Positions 7,104 through 16,040 are shown, counted from the first letter of the stretch. The stretch: 32,078 nt of DNA from Actinoplanes oryzae (GCF_030757795.1 NZ_JAUQWH010000102.1:1-32078); one strand, 5' to 3'. Notes: generated by a model from the letters alone, not told the origin. Program-made: numbers and translations.

Positions 7104-8083
7104 CAGTTGTCCTTGATGAGGTCGCGCATCTCCTCGACCTCGAGCCACAGGTCGTTGTTGTCCGACCGGTAGTTGAAGCCGTCCGGCACCGGCTCGCCGC
7201 CCTCGGGGGTCTTGTATCCCCAGCTGGCCACGACCGGCTGGACCACGTAGCGGTCCGGGAAGCGCAGGGTGCGGCGGCTGTCGTCGGAGGCGATCATCTC
7301 CTCGTGCAGCTTCTCGCCGGGGCGCAGGCCCGCCTCGTGCGTGGGCGCGTCCGGCGCGACGGCCTCGACCAGGTCGAGGATGCGCATGCTCGGGATGCGC
7401 GGCACGAAGAGCTCGCCGCCCTGCATCACGTCGAAGGAGTCGACGACGAACTTGACGGCCTGGTCGAGGGTGATCCAGAAGCGGGTCATCCGCTTGTCGG
7501 TGATCGGCAGGCTCTTGCCCTCGGCGTTGAGCTTGCGGAAGAACGGCACCACCGAGCCGCGGCTGCCCATCACGTTGCCGTAGCGCACGACCGAGAGGCG
7601 AGTCGGGTGCGTGGCGGCGTAGTGGTTGCCCGCGATGACCAGCTTGTCGGCGACGAGCTTGGTCGCGCCGTAGAGGTTGATCGGGCTGGAGGCCTTGTCC
7701 GTGGAGAGCGCGACGACGCGCTGCACGCCGGCGTTGATCGCGGCGTCGACCACGTTCTGTGACCCGTTGATGTTGGTCGCGATGAACTCGGAGGGGTTGT
7801 ACTCCGCCGTGTCGACCTGCTTGAGGGCGGCGGCGTGGACGACGTGGTCGACGCCGTGCATGGCCCGGCCCAGGCGCTCCTTGTCCCGGATGTCGCCGAG
7901 GAAGAAGCGCAGGCGGGGGTCGTCGCCGAACATCTGGCGGACCTCGTACTGCTTGAGCTCGTCGCGGCTGAAGACCACGATCCGCTGCGGGTCCAGGTTG
8001 GCCAGCGCGTAGCCCAGGAATGCCTTCCCGAACGAACCGGTTCCACCGGTGACCAGGATGGACGAACCGCTCAACACACTCAT
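7103..8083 (-). CDS. pseB: PseB, UDP-GlcNAc 4,6-dehydratase (5-inverting)
   Basis: First step of pseudaminic acid synthesis: dehydration of UDP-GlcNAc with C5 inversion. This is an extended short-chain dehydrogenase. The NADP-binding TGGTGSFG is at residues 12-19, ALKQVDTAEYNP near 86-97, STDK at 127-130 and the catalytic YGATK at 138-142. Asp129/Lys130 and Tyr138 line up with the catalytic Asp-Lys and Tyr of the inverting dehydratases (FlaA1/PseB), unlike the membrane-bound retaining type. The ATG at 8083 follows GGGAG at a good distance. A longer frame to 8119 exists, but its extra residues look non-coding. It heads the minus-strand operon, divergent from the acyl carrier gene. Confidence 0.93.
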   Translation of the reverse strand: MSVLSGSSILVTGGTGSFGKAFLGYALANLDPQRIVVFSRDELKQYEVRQMFGDDPRLRFFLGDIRDKERLGRAMHGVDHVVHAAALKQVDTAEYNPSEFIATNINGSQNVVDAAINAGVQRVVALSTDKASSPINLYGATKLVADKLVIAGNHYAATHPTRLSVVRYGNVMGSRGSVVPFFRKLNAEGKSLPITDKRMTRFWITLDQAVKFVVDSFDVMQGGELFVPRIPSMRILDLVEAVAPDAPTHEAGLRPGEKLHEEMIASDDSRRTLRFPDRYVVQPVVASWGYKTPEGGEPVPDGFNYRSDNNDLWLEVEEMRDLIKDN

Positions 8084-8282
8084 GAATTGCTCCCGGGGGT
8101 GGGCACGAACCTTCGGCACAGCGTCTGAGATTCGGAAGCATAATCACGAGATCCAGCATTTCCAGGGGCTGCGGAAGATGCCCGTCGCTATTCATGCCGA
8201 GTTCATTTGCGCGTGGTCGTGACGTTGCGGGACCTGCGGCATGGTTGACCTCCTCTGAACAACCCCCATTGGAGTCGAACCC
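8084..8282. promoter_or_regulatory. Divergent intergenic region between pseB and the acyl module
   Basis: These 199 bases separate the minus-strand pse operon from the plus-strand acyl operon and must hold promoters for both. The DNA is noticeably less GC-rich than the flanking genes. AT-rich stretches lie around 8137-8146 and 8188-8212; a minus-strand GATTAT near 8140 could be a -10 hexamer. I see no convincing -35 partner or operator palindrome. The shared region suggests the two operons are coordinated. Confidence 0.5.
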
Positions 8283-8528
8283 GTGATCGAGCTGCAGAGA
8301 CTGCGTGAAGTGTTCCGGACCGCCCTGGACCTGGAGCCGGACGCGCCCGTGGACGATCTGCACTACCAGGACAACGAGAAGTGGGACTCGCTCGCGCACA
8401 TGTCGCTGGTGGCCGCGCTCGAAGATGAATTCTCGGTGATGATCGACACTGATGACGTCATCAACATGTCCTCCTTTGCCGAGGCAATGCGAATCCTGGG
8501 TAAATACGGGGTGGACTTCAATGAGTGA
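8283..8528 (+). CDS. Acyl carrier protein
   Basis: An 81-residue acidic protein with the ACP four-helix pattern. The phosphopantetheine attachment motif is DSLAHMSL, with Ser36 as the attachment serine. Helix II/III residues follow (LEDEFSVMIDTDDVINM). It starts at GTG 8283 with GGAG about ten bases upstream. It is not a primary fatty-acid ACP by context: there is no fabD/fabF neighbour, and it heads an operon whose next four genes act on acyl groups. It probably carries the acyl chain loaded by the ligase at 9255 and changed by the reductase at 8521. Its stop overlaps the next gene by eight bases. Confidence 0.88.
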   Translation: MIELQRLREVFRTALDLEPDAPVDDLHYQDNEKWDSLAHMSLVAALEDEFSVMIDTDDVINMSSFAEAMRILGKYGVDFNE

Positions 8529-9258
8529 GCGGGTGGCGCTGGTCACCGGCGCCTCCCGGGGAATCGGCTATGCCACCGCTGCCCGGCTCGCGGAGCAGGG
8601 CTACGACCTCGTCGTGCACGGCCTGCGCGCCGAGTCGGCCGAGCGGGCCGCCGAGGAGCTCGCCGGCAAGCATGGCGTCACGGTTGTGCCTACGCACGGT
8701 GACGTTGCCGACCCGGCGACGAGCAAGGCGATGATGCGGACGGCGTTCGAGACGTTCAAGCGCCTGGACGCGCTCGTCGTCAACGCCGGCACGCACGCGG
8801 CCGGCGTCCTCGGGATGACCCCCGACGCGTCGATCGAGCGCCTGTTCGCCGTCAACGCGGCCGGGGCGGCGTACACCCTGCAGAACGCGGTCCGGTTGCT
8901 CGGCCGCGGCCAGGACCCCGCCGTCGTGCTGCTCTCCTCGGTGACCGGGGTGCAGGGCATCGCCGGTCAGGCGGTCTACGCCGCCTCCAAGGCCGCGGTG
9001 AGCGGCCTGACGAGGTCGGCCGCCAAGGAGCTCGGGCCCCGCGGGATCCGGGTCAACGCCGTGGCGCCCGGCTTCATCGCCACCGACATGCTCGACACCC
9101 TCGACGAGGCCGGCCGGGCCGAGCGCGTCGCGGCCACCGCGCTGCGCCGCCTGGGCGAGGCCGGCGAGGTCGCCGACGTGATCGCATTCCTGCTCTCCGC
9201 GCAGGCCCGGTTCGTCACCGGGCAGGTGCTGGGAGTCGACGGAGGAATCTCGCTGTGA
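8521..9258 (+). CDS. FabG-like short-chain dehydrogenase/reductase
   Basis: A 245-residue classical SDR with a full active site. The NADP-binding TGASRGIG is at residues 9-16, NAG at 88-90, Ser140, and YAASK with Tyr153 and Lys157. VNAVAPGFIATDM and the C-terminal TGQVLGVDGG are typical of 3-oxoacyl-ACP reductases. The ATG at 8521 lies inside the end of the carrier protein gene, so the two are translated together. The likely reaction is NADPH reduction of a 3-oxoacyl group on the carrier protein, giving a 3-hydroxyacyl chain. SDR specificity is broad, so a sugar or aldehyde substrate cannot be excluded. Confidence 0.87.
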   Translation: MSERVALVTGASRGIGYATAARLAEQGYDLVVHGLRAESAERAAEELAGKHGVTVVPTHGDVADPATSKAMMRTAFETFKRLDALVVNAGTHAAGVLGMTPDASIERLFAVNAAGAAYTLQNAVRLLGRGQDPAVVLLSSVTGVQGIAGQAVYAASKAAVSGLTRSAAKELGPRGIRVNAVAPGFIATDMLDTLDEAGRAERVAATALRRLGEAGEVADVIAFLLSAQARFVTGQVLGVDGGISL

Positions 9259-10586
9259 ACCTGCTCCAGCCCGGAGCGCGCGTCGTCGACGCCGCGACCG
9301 GGGAGTCCCTGCGGTCCGCGGACGTCGACGCCGCGGCTGCCTACTACGCCGCTCAGCCGCCGGGAGTGGTGTTCGCGCTGTTCGCGACCACCGTGCCCGC
9401 CATCGCGCGGTACCTCGGCGCGCTCGCGGCGAACCGCCCGGTCGCGCTGCTCGACCCGTCGCTCGACCCCGCCGCCCTGCTCGACTACGTGACCCGCTTC
9501 GAGCCGGCCCTGGTCACCGGCGTCGCCACGGAACCGCCCGCGGGGTACACCGCCGACGGCGACGTGTGGGTGCGCCGGACCCCGGCCGCCCCGGTGCACC
9601 CCGAGCTGGCGCTGCTGCTCACGACCAGCGGCTCGACGGGCAACCCCAAGCTGGTCCGGCTCAGCCGCACCGCGCTGCTGGCGAACACCTCCGGCATCGT
9701 GGCCAGCCTCGGGATCGCCGCGGACGAGGTCGCCGTCACGACGCTGCCGCTCTTCTACTCGTACGGGATGTCGGTGCTGAACAGCCACCTGCTGGCCGGC
9801 GCCACCGTGGTCCTCGAGCGCGGCGGCCTGCTGCAGCGCGACTTCTGGACCGTCGTCACCGATCACAAGGTGACCTCGCTCGCCGCGGTGCCGTACCAGT
9901 ACGAGATGCTCCGCCGGCTCAAGTTCGACCCGGCGAAGTACCCGGCGCTGCGCACGATGACGCAGGCCGGCGGCCGGCTGCACACCGAGCTGGTCACCGA
10001 CTTCGCCGGCCGCATGGCCACTGTCGGCGGCCGCCTGGTCGTCATGTACGGCCAGACCGAGGCCGGCCCGCGGATGTCCGCCCTGCCCGCCGACCGGCTC
10101 GGCGACAAGCTGGGCTCCGCCGGTCTGCCCCTGCCCGGCGGCTCCTTCGCGATCGAGGACGACGAGGTGGTCTATCGCGGACCCAACGTCATGATGGGGT
10201 ACGCCGAGACGGCCGCCGATCTGGCCCGCGGCGACGACCAGGGCGGCGTGTTGCGCACCGGCGACCTGGGACATCTGGACGACGAGGGTTTCCTCTTCCT
10301 CACCGGCCGCCTCAAGCGGATCGGCAAGGTCTTCGGCGTACGCGTGAACCTGGACGACGTCGAGAAGAAGCTGGCCGCGCACGGTGCCGTCGCGGCCGTG
10401 GCGGGCGACGACAAGCTGCACGTCTTCGTCGAGGGAGCCTCCCCGGCCGCCTCCGGCGCCGTCCGCAGCGAGCTGGCCGAGTTCCTCGGCACCCACTCGT
10501 CCGGGCTGACCGTTCGCGGGATCGACGCCCTTCCTCTGCTCCCGACGGGCAAGATCGACTACCGCTCGCTGGAGGGCTTGGTATGA
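9255..10586 (+). CDS. AMP-forming acyl ligase (ANL superfamily)
   Basis: A 443-residue adenylating enzyme expected to activate a carboxylic acid and load it onto CoA or the neighbouring carrier protein. Core motifs in order: the phosphate-binding loop TTSGSTGNPK at ~123-132, MYGQTEAGPRMS (A5), RTGDLGHLDDEGFLFLTGR (A7-A8 hinge), and PTGKIDY with the C-terminal catalytic Lys433. The N-terminal subdomain is short compared with acetyl-CoA synthetases, as in stand-alone acyl-ACP ligases of secondary metabolism. GTG start, overlapping the SDR stop by GTGA. Its acid substrate is not evident. Confidence 0.85.
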   Translation: MNLLQPGARVVDAATGESLRSADVDAAAAYYAAQPPGVVFALFATTVPAIARYLGALAANRPVALLDPSLDPAALLDYVTRFEPALVTGVATEPPAGYTADGDVWVRRTPAAPVHPELALLLTTSGSTGNPKLVRLSRTALLANTSGIVASLGIAADEVAVTTLPLFYSYGMSVLNSHLLAGATVVLERGGLLQRDFWTVVTDHKVTSLAAVPYQYEMLRRLKFDPAKYPALRTMTQAGGRLHTELVTDFAGRMATVGGRLVVMYGQTEAGPRMSALPADRLGDKLGSAGLPLPGGSFAIEDDEVVYRGPNVMMGYAETAADLARGDDQGGVLRTGDLGHLDDEGFLFLTGRLKRIGKVFGVRVNLDDVEKKLAAHGAVAAVAGDDKLHVFVEGASPAASGAVRSELAEFLGTHSSGLTVRGIDALPLLPTGKIDYRSLEGLV

Positions 10587-11620
10587 CCGTCTTCACTCTG
10601 GATCAGCCGGCGCGTGAGGCGTTGCTGCACAAGGAGTTGTCGGATCTCACCGACTTCCACCGCTCGCACTCGGTGGAGTACGACCGCATCCTGACCGCCT
10701 CGGGATTCACCTCCGCGAAGACCGTGGCGGAGCTGCCGTGGCTGCCGGTGCGCCTCTTCAAGAACCTGACCCTGAAGAGCATTCCGGACGACGAGGTCTT
10801 CAAGGTCCTCACGTCGAGCGGCACCACGGGCGAGGTCAGCAGGATCTACCTCGACAAGCACGCCGCCGCCGAGCAGACCCGCCGCCTGGGCGCGACCCTG
10901 CAGACGGTGCTCGGCCCGACCCGGCTGCCGATGATCCTGGTCGACTCCAAGGGCATCCTCAAGGACCGCCGCTCGTTCAGCGCGCGTGGTGCCGGGGTCC
11001 TCGGCATGGCCACCTTCGGCCGCGACCACGCCTGGGCGCTGGACCCCGAGGGCAACCCCGACCTCGACGCCCTGCGCGGCTTCCTGGCCAAGCACGGGGA
11101 CAAGCCGTTCCTCATCTTCGGCTTCACGTTCCTGGTGTGGCTGCACCTGTACGAGGTCGCCCGCGACCACGGCCTCGACCTGAGCAACGGCATCCTGATC
11201 CATTCGGGCGGCTGGAAGAAGCTTGTCGACCAGGCCGTCTCCCCGGCGGAATTCCGCCGCAGGTTGCAGGCCGACACCGGGCTGACCCACGTGCACAACT
11301 ACTACGGCATGGTCGAGCAGATCGGGACGATCTTCCTCGAGGGGCCGTCCGGGGGTTCGCTCTACTGCCCGGACTTCGCGGACGTCATCATCCGCAACCC
11401 GGAGACCTGGGAGGAGCAGCCCGTCGGCGAGCCCGGCCTGATCGAGGTGGTCTCGACCCTGCCGACCTCGTACCCGGGGCATGTGCTGCTGACCGAGGAC
11501 CTGGGCGTGCTCGACGGCATCGACGACGGGGACTGGCCGGGGAAGCGCTTCTCCGTGCTCGGCCGGCTCCCGCGCGCCGAGGCCCGGGGCTGCAGCGACA
11601 CGTACAGAGAGGCAGCCTGA
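10583..11620 (+). CDS. LuxE-like acyl-protein synthetase
   Basis: A 345-residue member of the LuxE/PaaK-type branch of adenylating enzymes. In LuxE the acyl-AMP is formed and the acyl group moved to a cysteine near the C-terminus before passing to LuxC. Here the adenylation loop is VLTSSGTTGE (residues ~74-83), followed by KGILKDRRSFSARGAG, HSGGWKKL, and NYYGMVEQIGTIF, which occupies the A5 position. Near the C-terminus RGCSDTY supplies Cys337 as the candidate acyl-accepting residue. The ATG overlaps the ligase stop (ATGA). With the LuxC-like gene next door it probably feeds acyl groups for reduction. There is no luciferase gene, so light emission is not suggested. Confidence 0.85.
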   Translation: MTVFTLDQPAREALLHKELSDLTDFHRSHSVEYDRILTASGFTSAKTVAELPWLPVRLFKNLTLKSIPDDEVFKVLTSSGTTGEVSRIYLDKHAAAEQTRRLGATLQTVLGPTRLPMILVDSKGILKDRRSFSARGAGVLGMATFGRDHAWALDPEGNPDLDALRGFLAKHGDKPFLIFGFTFLVWLHLYEVARDHGLDLSNGILIHSGGWKKLVDQAVSPAEFRRRLQADTGLTHVHNYYGMVEQIGTIFLEGPSGGSLYCPDFADVIIRNPETWEEQPVGEPGLIEVVSTLPTSYPGHVLLTEDLGVLDGIDDGDWPGKRFSVLGRLPRAEARGCSDTYREAA

Positions 11621-12798
11621 TGGAGATCCGGTTCGGTTCCGCGGAGCTCTCCGACGAGCGGCTGGCCGTCGGCGACCCGCGCGTGGTCGACTTCCTCGGC
11701 AAGTTCTCCCGGAAGCTGCTGGCCGTCTCGCGCCGGCACCCCGAGCTCGGCTCGCTGGGCTTCTTCCTGCGTCCGGCGGAGCTGCAGCGCGCGGTGGCCC
11801 GCATGGCGTCCACCGACGGCACGTACGTCTTCCCGCGCGGCAACGTCTTCCACGTGCCGCCGGCCAATGTGGACACGATCTTCGTCTACTCCTGGGCGCT
11901 GTCCGCGCTCGCCGGCAACCGCAACATCGTGCGCATCTCGTCGCGGTCGGCGGGTGCGGCGGAGACCGTGCTCGAGGCGCTCAACGCGACGCTGCCGGAC
12001 GCCGACCCGATCATCGGGCGGACCCAGAGCATGGTCACGTACGGGCGGGACGACGCGATCACCGCCCGCTTCTCCGCCTGGTGCGACCTGCGGGTCATCT
12101 GGGGCGGCGACTCGGCGGTCGACGCGCTGCGCAGGCACCCGCTGCGGCCGTCCGCACGGGACTTGACGTTCCCCGACCGTACGTCGTGGGCTGCTCTGTC
12201 CGTGCCCGGCTGGCTGGCGGCGTCGCCCGAGGACCGGCGCGCGGCCGTGGTGGGGTTCGCGAACGACGCGTACTGGTTCGACCAGGCTGCGTGCTCGTCG
12301 CCGCGGACCGTCTTCCTGGTCGGCGGCTCGCCCGAGCAGGCCGACGAGGTGCGGTCCGGGTTCCTGCCCGCGCTCGGTGAGGTCGTGGCCCGGCGCGGCT
12401 GGGTCGTCGACGCGGCGATGGCCGTGGAGAAGCGGGTCAACGCGTACGGGCTGGCCGCCTCGGGTGCCGTCTCGGCGATCGCGTTCCCGGAGAACGCCGT
12501 CACCTCGCTCGCGCTGGCCGACCCCTCGGACGCGCCGCGCCGCTGGATCGGGGCGGGAGCGTTCCCCTTCGCGCACGTGGCCTCGCTGGCCGAGCTGGTG
12601 CCCGCCATGAACCGGCAGGACCAGACGTTCAGCCACTTCGGGTTCGCGCCCGCGGAGCTGCGCTCGTTCGCCGGAGCCCTGGCCGGCCGCGGCGTGGACC
12701 GCATCGTCCCGTTCGGCTCGGCGCTGACGTTCAGCTCGATCTGGGACGGCTACGACCTGCCGCGGGAGTTCACGCGGCTGACCACGCTCGAGACCTAG
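11620..12798 (+). CDS. LuxC-like acyl reductase
   Basis: A 392-residue aldehyde-dehydrogenase-fold protein of the LuxC acyl-CoA reductase family, which reduces an enzyme-bound thioester to aldehyde with NADPH. The candidate nucleophile is Cys225 in FDQAACSSPRTVFLV, matching the DQ.AC.SP pattern around the catalytic Cys of LuxC. GNVFHVPPANVDTIF and IVRISSRSAG match conserved N-terminal cofactor regions. The ATG at 11620 overlaps the LuxE-like stop (TGATG). Pairing with LuxE and an acyl carrier protein predicts an acyl-to-aldehyde (or alcohol) step. How the product joins the glycan pathway is unknown. Confidence 0.85.
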   Translation: MEIRFGSAELSDERLAVGDPRVVDFLGKFSRKLLAVSRRHPELGSLGFFLRPAELQRAVARMASTDGTYVFPRGNVFHVPPANVDTIFVYSWALSALAGNRNIVRISSRSAGAAETVLEALNATLPDADPIIGRTQSMVTYGRDDAITARFSAWCDLRVIWGGDSAVDALRRHPLRPSARDLTFPDRTSWAALSVPGWLAASPEDRRAAVVGFANDAYWFDQAACSSPRTVFLVGGSPEQADEVRSGFLPALGEVVARRGWVVDAAMAVEKRVNAYGLAASGAVSAIAFPENAVTSLALADPSDAPRRWIGAGAFPFAHVASLAELVPAMNRQDQTFSHFGFAPAELRSFAGALAGRGVDRIVPFGSALTFSSIWDGYDLPREFTRLTTLET

Positions 12799-12820
12799 AC
12801 CCTCCGAGGGGAACAGCCCC

Positions 12821-13807
12821 GTGCAGAGCATCGTCCTGTCGGTCGTCGTGCCGATGTACAACGAGGAGGCCGTGATCCCGGCACTCGTCGACCGTCTGCG
12901 CCCGGCCCTCGACAGCCTCGATGTCTCGTACGAGGTGGTCGCGGTGGACGACGGCAGCGGCGACCGCACCGCCGAGCTGGTGCTCTCCCGGGCTGCCGAG
13001 TGGCACGAGCTCCGCCTGGTGCAGCTGCGCCGCAACAGCGGCCACCAGGCGGCGCTCACCGCCGGCCTGCACCGCGCCCGGGGCCAGTGGGTGGTCAGCA
13101 TCGACGCCGACCTGCAGGACCCGCCCGAGACGATCGCCGAGATGCTGCGCACCGCCCGCGACGAGGGCGTCGACGTCGTGTACGGGGTCCGTTCCGACCG
13201 CAGCACCGACACGCCCTTCAAGCGGCACACCGCGGGCGCCTACTACCGCGTCATGCGCCGCCTGGTCGGGCCCGGCATGCCCGCGCAGGCCGGCGACTTC
13301 CGCCTGCTCAGCCGCGAGGTCGTCGACGTGCTGAAGGCGCTGCCCGAGCGGGCGCCGGTCTACCGCCTGCTCGTGCCGTCGCTCGGCTTCGCCTCGGCCA
13401 CCGTGACCTACGCCCGCGAGCGGCGAGCCGCCGGCGAGACCAAATACCCCCTCCGCAAGATGGTGGGCCTCGCCTGGGACAGCACGGCGAACTTCTCGGC
13501 GGCCCCGCTGCGGCTGGCCACCTGGCTCGGCGTGACCGCCTTCCTGATCTGCCTGGGCCTCATGGTCTTCGGCGTGATCGTCTGGTCGAACGGCACGGTG
13601 ATCCCGGGCTGGACGTCGCTGTTCCTCGCCGTGCTGCTCCTCTCCGCCGTCCAGCTGATCTGCCTCGGGCTGCTGGGGGAGTACGTCGCCCGCATCTACC
13701 GGACCGTGCAGAGCCGCCCGACCTTCCACATCGGATTCGACTCCGCGTCGGCGCCCGTGGTCTCCCCCGACATTCCTCAGCAGCGCTCTCCTGCGGCGGT
13801 GCGGTGA
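12821..13807 (+). CDS. Polyprenyl-phosphate glycosyltransferase, GtrB/DPM1-like (GT2)
   Basis: A 328-residue family 2 enzyme that probably transfers a sugar from a nucleotide donor to a polyprenyl phosphate on the cytoplasmic face. The catalytic half contains SVVVPMYNEE, VDDGSGDRT, the DADLQDPP metal/acceptor motif and DFRLLSREV. The C-terminal part has two transmembrane helices (residues ~225-250 and ~260-285), ending in GLLGEYVARIYRTVQSRP, which is characteristic of the GtrB/ArnC/YkcC group. GTG start with GAGGGG upstream. It overlaps the following GT-C-like membrane gene (GTGA), which fits the classical pairing of a polyprenyl-P-sugar synthase with a membrane transferase that uses its product outside. 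Confidence 0.88.
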   Translation: MQSIVLSVVVPMYNEEAVIPALVDRLRPALDSLDVSYEVVAVDDGSGDRTAELVLSRAAEWHELRLVQLRRNSGHQAALTAGLHRARGQWVVSIDADLQDPPETIAEMLRTARDEGVDVVYGVRSDRSTDTPFKRHTAGAYYRVMRRLVGPGMPAQAGDFRLLSREVVDVLKALPERAPVYRLLVPSLGFASATVTYARERRAAGETKYPLRKMVGLAWDSTANFSAAPLRLATWLGVTAFLICLGLMVFGVIVWSNGTVIPGWTSLFLAVLLLSAVQLICLGLLGEYVARIYRTVQSRPTFHIGFDSASAPVVSPDIPQQRSPAAVR

Positions 13808-16014
13808 CAGCCAGTCTCTCCCGGCGCGCGGCCGTTGCTCTTCCCTGGTTGCTCGCCGTTGCTGTGTTCGTTGTCGCGCTGCTGCTCACCGACGTGGGGC
13901 CGGCCGCCGTGGCCCGCTATGCGGCGTACTTCGCCGTGGGCGTGGTCCTGCCGGGCACGCTCGTGCACCGGGCGTTCCGTGGCTCCGGCACCCTGGGTCT
14001 CGGCGCCGCCACCGGACTGCTCGTGCAGCTCGTGGGGTGGGCGCTGGCCGCTGCCACGGGGCTGCAGCAGGTGCTGTGGTGCTGGCCGCTGCTCGTGATC
14101 CTGGTGTTCGTGGCCGTGCCGCCGCTGCGCCGGCATTGGCGCCGCCCGCCCGGCCCCGGCCTGCCGGTGCTGTGGCACTGGGCGATCTGCGGGGTGCTGG
14201 TGCTCACGGTCGGCTGGGCCGCGTCCTCGTGGGTGCTGGTCCCGGTGCCGCCCGCGGACGCCTCCTACTACCCCGACCTGCTGTACCACCTCGCGCTGGT
14301 GCACGAGATGACCCGCTCGATGCCGTTCGAGGTGCCGCAGCTCGCCGGCGACACGCTGCGCTACCACTATCTGTCCGACGCCGACATGGCCGCCGCGAGC
14401 ATGATCACCGGGCTGCCGGCGGAACTCGTCCTGACCCGGCTGTGGATGGTGCCGATCGCCGCCACCGCCGCGCTGGTGATCGACGCCATCGCCCGTGAGG
14501 TGAGCGGACGCTGGTGGGCGGGCCCGCTCGCCGCGGCGGTCGCGCTGATCGGTGCGCCGCTCACTCTCGGCGCGGAGCTGGTCGCGTACGGGAACAGCCC
14601 GCTCGTGTTCGCCAGCCCCTCGCAGACGTACGCCGTCCCGCTCCTGGGCCTGCTGACCCTGATCGCGGTCGACCTGGTGCGCGGCGGCCGCCTCGGACCG
14701 GTCTGGTTCCTCGTGCCGGTGCTGGCGCTGGCGTGCGCGGGCGCCAAGTCCAGTGCGCTGCCTCCCCTGGTCGCCGGGGTGGCCCTGTGTCTCGTCGGCA
14801 AACGGCGGTCGTGGGCCGTGCTCGGCTTCCTGGTCGCGCTTGCCGTTCCGATGTACCTGGGCACGCGGCTCTTCGCGGGCGGGGGCGCCGGCACCCTGGG
14901 CGTCCAGGCGCTCAGCGTCCTGCGCTGGATGCCGCCCTACGCCGAGACCCTCGGCGTGAACGACGGTGTCGTGGCCGGCGGCCTGCTGCCACCCGGCCTG
15001 CAGGGCGCGACCGGCCCGGCGTGGGCCTTCGCCGTCGCCGTCATCGTGTGGTGGCTGCTCATGGAGTCGCCCCGCTGGCTGGGGGTCGTGGGCCTCTCTC
15101 GTCGCCGCGACCCGGCCTACTGGCTGCTCAGCGGCATGATCCTCGCCGGGCTCGGCGCGACGTGGCTGCTGTGGCACCCGTCGGCCAGCCAGCTGTACTT
15201 CTTCCTGTGCGCCCTGCCGGCCGGCGCCATCCTGACCACATGGCTCCTCGCCGACCAGGTGCGCCGCTGGTGGGTGCCCGCTGCCGGCCTGGCCGCGGGC
15301 GCCGTCTGGGCCGTCGCCGCCCCCGACGTCTTCACCCCGGTCGGCCGAACCTCGTGGCACGACTGGTTGTGGGCCATGGCGACGCCGGCGCTGCGCGCGC
15401 TGATCCCGGTCGCTCTCGGGCTGGTGCTCGTCCTGGTGCTGCGCAGGAGCGTCCGCTCGCTGACGGTGGCTGTGCTCGCGGCCCTGCTGGGCGCCAGCGT
15501 GGCCGGCGGCATGGAGACCCAGGCCCGCACGCTGTGGACGGCCGCCTTCGGCAGCGCTTCGCCGCTCCCGTACACGCGTACGGTCTTCCGCGAGGAGATG
15601 AGCGCGGCCCTGTGGGTGAACGCCAACACCCCACCCACCGACGTGATCGCCACCAACGTCCACTGCATGCCCATGAACCGCTACAAGCCCTGCGACGCCC
15701 GCTCCTTCTGGGTCACCGCCCTCACCGGCCGCCGAACCCTCGTCGAAAGCTGGGCCTACTCCGACGCCACCGTGGCCGCCAACGGCACCGACGGCCTCAA
15801 ATACGTCCTCCAGCCCGCCCCCGACCCGGCGAAATTCGACCTCAACCAGAAGGTCTTCACCACCCCCACCCCCGCCGACCTCCACACCCTCCGAACCACC
15901 TACGGCGTCAAATGGCTGGTAGCGGACCTCCGAGCCGGCAAGGTCTCCCCCCAGCTGGCAACCCTCACCAAGCTCCGCCACACCGAGGGCCCCGTCACGA
16001 TTTACGAGCTCTGA
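13804..16014 (+). CDS. Large multi-pass membrane protein, putative GT-C glycosyltransferase
   Basis: A 736-residue protein with at least a dozen hydrophobic helices over residues ~10-570 and a soluble C-terminal domain of ~160 residues. After the first helices a loop reads PPADASYYPDLLYHLALVHEM. Acidic/histidine residues there resemble the first extracytoplasmic catalytic loop of GT-C enzymes, and LRYHYLSDADMAAASM follows. The C-terminal domain (FREEMSAALWVNANTPPTDVI to VKWLVADLRAG) looks like the extracellular domain seen in many actinobacterial membrane glycosyltransferases. Overlap with the GtrB-like gene suggests it uses the polyprenyl-linked sugar. Acceptor unknown. A GT-C assignment from sequence alone is moderate. 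Confidence 0.75.
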   Translation: MTASLSRRAAVALPWLLAVAVFVVALLLTDVGPAAVARYAAYFAVGVVLPGTLVHRAFRGSGTLGLGAATGLLVQLVGWALAAATGLQQVLWCWPLLVILVFVAVPPLRRHWRRPPGPGLPVLWHWAICGVLVLTVGWAASSWVLVPVPPADASYYPDLLYHLALVHEMTRSMPFEVPQLAGDTLRYHYLSDADMAAASMITGLPAELVLTRLWMVPIAATAALVIDAIAREVSGRWWAGPLAAAVALIGAPLTLGAELVAYGNSPLVFASPSQTYAVPLLGLLTLIAVDLVRGGRLGPVWFLVPVLALACAGAKSSALPPLVAGVALCLVGKRRSWAVLGFLVALAVPMYLGTRLFAGGGAGTLGVQALSVLRWMPPYAETLGVNDGVVAGGLLPPGLQGATGPAWAFAVAVIVWWLLMESPRWLGVVGLSRRRDPAYWLLSGMILAGLGATWLLWHPSASQLYFFLCALPAGAILTTWLLADQVRRWWVPAAGLAAGAVWAVAAPDVFTPVGRTSWHDWLWAMATPALRALIPVALGLVLVLVLRRSVRSLTVAVLAALLGASVAGGMETQARTLWTAAFGSASPLPYTRTVFREEMSAALWVNANTPPTDVIATNVHCMPMNRYKPCDARSFWVTALTGRRTLVESWAYSDATVAANGTDGLKYVLQPAPDPAKFDLNQKVFTTPTPADLHTLRTTYGVKWLVADLRAGKVSPQLATLTKLRHTEGPVTIYEL

Positions 16015-16040
16015 CTCCGCCCCGAACGCCGCCGGCCGCC

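Noticed and set aside
10583..12798. Possible bioluminescence (lux) operon
   Set aside because: LuxE- and LuxC-like genes are present but no luciferase subunits, so light production is not supported.
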